The notes under the pieces are model-generated. The model made no database searches. It saw only the letters and a program-made list of their open reading frames with translations, and was not told the DNA's origin. Made by a program: the position numbers and the translations under genes. DNA of 11,492 nucleotides, taken from positions 807,988 to 819,479 of the forward strand of contig JAESIW010000154.1 of the NCBI GenBank assembly GCA_016802295.1, given 5' to 3'. Below are positions 8,332 through 11,492 of the stretch, in pieces (the stretch's first letter is position 1; every line of letters starts with the position of its first letter). The stretch comes from Brachionus rotundiformis (taxonomy: Eukaryota; Rotifera; Eurotatoria; Ploima; Brachionidae).

Positions 8332-8358
8332 TTTTGAAAAAAAAATTATTTTTCAAAA
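8332..8358. repeat. 10-bp inverted repeat in the MIC60 3' UTR
   Basis: TTTTGAAAAA (8332-8341) and TTTTTCAAAA (8349-8358) pair perfectly around a 7-base loop, just before the poly(A) signal. Made almost only of A and T, so chance is a real alternative. Confidence 0.4.
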
Positions 8359-8365
8359 AAAACTT

Positions 8366-8371
8366 AATAAA
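8366..8371 (+). terminator. MIC60 polyadenylation signal AATAAA
   Basis: The first AATAAA after the MIC60 stop, 61 bases downstream. Spacing matches the signals of the two SCP genes in this window (64 and 69 bases). Confidence 0.55.
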
Positions 8372-8770
8372 AATTTAATTAAGCATTAATATTTTTTTTT
8401 CTAATTTATCTCAACGAGCTTTAGGAATTTATCTTAAAAAATGGCTTAGTTGACACTATGATCAGGTGTTTGGAAAAGTGTGATTTTTTTATTAGATTTA
8501 AATGTCTGCAAAAAAGAAAAGAAATAATTATATTAAGAAATAAAAATATTAATTTAACAAATTGAAGTAAATCCTTTTTATTTTATCATTCATATAAAAT
8601 AACTATATCAACAATTAAAATCTGAATAATTTTGATAAAAAATTAAAACAAAATAAAAGCTAATATGTTTCTTAAATAAATTAAAGATATAATTAAAATA
8701 TTTAATATAAAATTTAAATTTCATAAATGATAAAAAGTAATATTTTTTAAGATAATGGATATAAATTGCA
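8372..8770. other. Intergenic AT-rich spacer and SCP gene promoter region
   Basis: Between the MIC60 poly(A) signal and the TATA-like element of the next gene. Extremely A/T-rich, with no coding frame or notable repeat that I can support. Confidence 0.45.
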
Positions 8771-8778
8771 TATAAATA
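8771..8778 (+). promoter_or_regulatory. TATA-like element upstream of the first SCP gene
   Basis: TATAAATA lies 50 bases before the ATG. A start about 30 bases downstream would give a short leader. A second TATAAA at about 8759 is an alternative. In such AT-rich DNA, matches by chance are frequent. Confidence 0.35.
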
Positions 8779-8828
8779 GATGTTGGAAATGGTAACAATG
8801 TCTAATTAAATTTAATTAAAGTTCAAAA

Positions 8829-9371
8829 ATGGCCGAAAAACTACTGGAAAGAAAAATAGCCACCTTGTTCACAAGACTCGACATTGATGGTAATGGATTA
8901 CTTGACCAAGGAGATTTGGGAAGATGGGCTGACAAATTGTTGGCATCTAGAAATTTAGATGCCGAAGGCGAAAAACAATTGAGAGCTAGATTGGACTTTT
9001 TGTGGACAGCTTTCTTTGCACCAGCTGATACAGACAATTCTGGTGCACTCGATCTTACCAAAATTACCAAATATTTAAAAGACATGGTCGGTGACGAATC
9101 AAAAAGACAAGACTTGAGATCGTTGTTACCCCAAATTTTTGATGCCATCGACTCGGACAAGAGTGGATCGCTGAATAAGGAAAAATTTGTTAAATTTTTC
9201 AAGGCTTTGAACGTAAACGACGAAGCTCTTGCCAGCCAGGTCTTTTCATCTATCGACTCAAACGGAGATGGATCAGTCTCTAAGGAAGACTTTGCCGAAT
9301 TTGGTAAAAGTTTTTTCACATGTGGCGAAAACGAGCCAGCTAGTTTACTCTTTGGACCATTGGTCAATTAA
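8829..9371 (+). CDS. Sarcoplasmic calcium-binding protein-like, EF-hand (copy 1)
   Basis: Intronless, 180 residues, with four EF-hand loops beginning at D18, D67, D108 and D143. The layout, the W59 region before loop 2 (LWTAFFAPADTDNSG) and the C-terminal FFTC...ASLLFGPL match the invertebrate SCP/calexcitin group, whose members end in a similar LFGPL. SCPs are cytosolic Ca/Mg buffers, mainly in muscle and neurons. The last loop position, normally Glu, is D29, K78, K119 and D154. Lys in loops 2 and 3 should abolish normal calcium coordination there; Asp at this position usually weakens Ca and favours Mg binding. It is about 55% identical over 180 ungapped residues to the convergent gene at 10169-10711. 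The start is the first ATG in frame and aligns with the paralog's start. AATAAA follows 64 bases after the stop. Confidence 0.93.
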   Translation: MAEKLLERKIATLFTRLDIDGNGLLDQGDLGRWADKLLASRNLDAEGEKQLRARLDFLWTAFFAPADTDNSGALDLTKITKYLKDMVGDESKRQDLRSLLPQIFDAIDSDKSGSLNKEKFVKFFKALNVNDEALASQVFSSIDSNGDGSVSKEDFAEFGKSFFTCGENEPASLLFGPLVN

Positions 9372-9435
9372 ATTAAAAAATTTTTTTTTTTAATTTTAAT
9401 TAATTTTAAGTGCCTAAAAAATTTTAAACTTAGAC

Positions 9436-9441
9436 AATAAA
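9436..9441 (+). terminator. Polyadenylation signal of SCP copy 1
   Basis: AATAAA in GACAATAAACTT, 64 bases after the stop codon at 9369-9371. Confidence 0.6.
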
Positions 9442-10093
9442 CTTAAGTGAAGACAAATATTTTAATTAAAAACCCATTAATTATCTCTTTGTTCATCATT
9501 TAAATAGAATCTTTTATCATTGCATTTTTTTGTAATTTAATAATTTCATCATTCATAAATAGATTAACTCGAGTTTCTAAAATTAATTTCGAAAATTGAC
9601 TCAAGCCTTTAATTCTCCATAATTAGGCTTTCTATCAAAAACTAAACATGATACCATTAATATTATTAATTTTAAAGATAATTTTTATTTCCCTGAATAC
9701 AAACAAAATTTTATTATTTAATTTAGAGATATTTTAAAGTTAATTTTCCAAAATTTTACTTAATAGATACATTATAAATTATTTTTTTTTATTAGTTCAT
9801 TTCAGATATTAAATTTTAATTAAAAGTTTTCCTCTATTCAAAATTAAAGACAAACTTTTTCGTTTTAATAAACAATTTTTAATTATTATTTGCTGAATGA
9901 ATTTATTTTATTTCATCTAAATTAATATGTCAATCAGATAAATAAACTTAAATGTTGACAATATTTTTGACAAAATTCTCATTTATGGCTTCATTTGGCT
10001 TGCCATTAAAAATCCCAAATTTTCAAAAAGTAATAGAAAATCTTGAATATCGCTTATAAAAATAATAAAATTACTCTTGTATAAAATACAAAT
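9442..10093. other. Spacer between the convergent SCP genes
   Basis: About 650 bases of AT-rich DNA between the two poly(A) signals. I see no coding frame, no transposon ends and no sequence symmetry beyond the two genes themselves that would reveal the duplication boundaries. Confidence 0.5.
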
Positions 10094-10099
10094 TTTATT
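10094..10099 (-). terminator. Polyadenylation signal of SCP copy 2
   Basis: TTTATT on the plus strand, i.e. AATAAA on the minus strand, 69 bases past the stop codon of the minus-strand gene. No other AATAAA lies between. Confidence 0.55.
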
Positions 10100-10168
10100 A
10101 AGTTACTACTAAAGACTACTAATATATTTATGTATAAAAAATAATACAGACAAACAGCTATTTAGCAT

Positions 10169-10711
10169 TTATTCTACCAATGGTCCGAAAAGTAATGAAG
10201 CTGGATCCGATTCTGCACAAGTGAAAAATTTCTTGCCAAACTCTGTAAATTCCTCTTTGCTAATTGTTCCATCTGAATTGGTATCCATCGATTTGAAGAC
10301 CTGAACAGCAATGTCCGGGTCTTCAATATTCAAGCTTCTAAAATAATTGGCAAATTCGATTTTGGTCACTGAAGCGCTTTTATCAGAGTCGATGGCGTCA
10401 AAAATAAGCGGCAATAAAGACTTGAGCACGTGCTTTTTGCTGTCCTCAGCAACAGCTGTGCCAAAATACGCCAACATTTCATCATAGCTTATCGAGCCTG
10501 AGTTATCTGTATCAGCTGGAGCAAAGTACTCTTTCCACATGGTATCCATTTTGGATCTTAGGTTCGCCTCACCACTAGAGTCTATGTTTCCATATGAGAC
10601 CAACTTATCTGCCCATTTGGTCATGTCGGCCTGCTCAATTGAGCCATTTCCGTCCACGTCCAATCTCTTGAACAGAGTGGAAACTTTTCTTCTAAGTAAT
10701 TGCTCAACCAT
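10169..10711 (-). CDS. Sarcoplasmic calcium-binding protein-like, EF-hand (copy 2)
   Basis: Intronless, 180 residues, four EF-hand loops beginning at D18, D67, D108 and D143, in the same register as the convergent copy 1. The last loop position is D29 in loop 1 but the normal Glu in loops 2, 3 and 4 (E78, E119, E154), so at least three loops look able to bind calcium. Loop 3 has Ala113 in place of the usual Gly at position 6. The C-terminus (FFTCAESDPASLLFGPLVE) carries the SCP-family LFGPL ending. Conservation between the copies is highest in loop 2 (FAPADTDNSG), the helix before loop 3 (IFDAIDSDKS) and the C-terminus. The expected role is a cytosolic calcium buffer or sensor. The ATG at 10709-10711 is the first in frame and aligns with copy 1. 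Confidence 0.94.
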   Translation of the reverse strand: MVEQLLRRKVSTLFKRLDVDGNGSIEQADMTKWADKLVSYGNIDSSGEANLRSKMDTMWKEYFAPADTDNSGSISYDEMLAYFGTAVAEDSKKHVLKSLLPLIFDAIDSDKSASVTKIEFANYFRSLNIEDPDIAVQVFKSMDTNSDGTISKEEFTEFGKKFFTCAESDPASLLFGPLVE

Positions 10712-10746
10712 TCTAGTGCTTGTTTAAGTGGAATAATTTCTAAAAA

Positions 10747-10753
10747 ATATATA
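10747..10753 (-). promoter_or_regulatory. TATA-like element upstream of SCP copy 2
   Basis: TATATAT on the minus strand, about 36-42 bases before the ATG. A following TTTTTTAG could instead be a splice acceptor for an upstream non-coding or trans-spliced leader. Weak evidence in AT-rich DNA. Confidence 0.3.
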
Positions 10754-11492
10754 AAATAAAAATAGGTAAAAATGGACTATTTTAAAGCATTTTTTTCTCC
10801 AGTGGGATATCGACTCTTGGAAAAAAATAAGTTCATTTCATGATTTGGATAAGAAAGGGTCTTATTGATTTATTTTCTTTGTCAAATTTGGCAACTTGAG
10901 TTTAGGTTCTAATTTCCTCAAGACAAGTTTGATTAAATTGTGAAAAGCAAATATTTTCGATTAATTAGTTCTTTCACTCTCTTCGGATTGCTCAAGAAAA
11001 ATTAAGATGAAATTTTATACTAAAGCCCAATCTCAACAAGTTGGCATTAGGTTGACTCTAAATCGTGATAAGAAATTATATATTTTTTTTTCAATATAAT
11101 TCAATCTCTAAACAAAAAGCTGAATTTGCCAACCAAGGGAGATTTTTATATTATTAATAACTTGGTTTGTTTTCACTACCAATAGCTTGGTTCGCGATCA
11201 ATATTTAATATTTAAAAAATTAATGAACTAACTTGAATAGAGTTGTCAATTTGTTGGTAAGCCCTATGGGGAATAGATTTTTAATAGCGACAATTTTGAT
11301 TGATTTTACAACTCAATAAGCTTGACAAGGAAGCAAATATTTTGCCAGGATTTTGAGTAAATTAGAGCTATGGCTTCATGTTTATATCCTATGTTTAAGT
11401 TGTGTAAATAAATTAGTCATGTTTTTTCTCTTTATACTCTAATTGATAAAATTAATATGGGAGAAAATTTTGTTATTAAGAGTTGGTAAAAG
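10754..11492. other. AT-rich right end, no supportable gene
   Basis: No frame on either strand stays open with recognisable protein sequence. The longest protein-like stretch (about 11230-11440, plus strand) is interrupted by stops and has no motif I know. Upstream regulatory sequence of SCP copy 2 is expected at its left edge. Confidence 0.45.

Noticed and set aside
8816..9367. 183-codon minus-strand open frame opposite SCP copy 1
   Set aside because: It is a mirror of the conserved EF-hand gene; the plus-strand protein has clear family motifs and a paralog, the minus-strand one has neither.

Overview
The window looks like AT-rich nuclear DNA from an invertebrate animal. It has genes split by very short GT-AG introns, AATAAA polyadenylation signals about 60-70 bases after stop codons, a non-LTR retrotransposon, a small DNA transposon, and two sarcoplasmic calcium-binding-protein (SCP) genes, a family known from invertebrates. 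The compactness and introns near 50 bp would suit a rotifer such as Brachionus, but that is a guess from style and was not tested.

Layout: 1-1150 is AT-rich with no supportable gene. 1165-1670 is an island of near-balanced base composition, rich in hairpins and bounded by a diverged 53-bp direct repeat 420 bp apart; it looks like an unidentified structured, probably mobile, element. 1680-2412 is AT-rich filler. 2413-3917 is a 5'-truncated non-LTR retrotransposon with a reverse transcriptase, frameshifted in a T run and cut near its 3' end by a 259-bp MITE (3585-3843) with perfect 24-bp inverted repeats and a TA target duplication. 4078-4491 is a broken FLYWCH-like zinc-finger coding fragment of the kind found with transposases.

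5091-8304 is a probably complete MIC60 (mitofilin) gene in five exons. It encodes the membrane-anchored core subunit of the MICOS complex at mitochondrial cristae junctions. Exons 2 to 5 are well supported; the small first exon with the start codon is a proposal.

8829-9371 (+) and 10169-10711 (-) are two intronless, convergently arranged SCP-like genes. Both encode 180 residues and they are about 55% identical, so they look like an inverted duplicate pair. The minus-strand copy keeps glutamate at the last calcium-binding position in three of four EF-hand loops, while the plus-strand copy has it in none. This suggests loss or change of calcium binding in one paralog. The right end, 10754-11492, holds no gene I can support.

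The most novel-looking item is the hairpin-rich island at 1165-1670. One hairpin occurs in both repeat copies with an identical 8-base loop and one compensatory stem-pair change.
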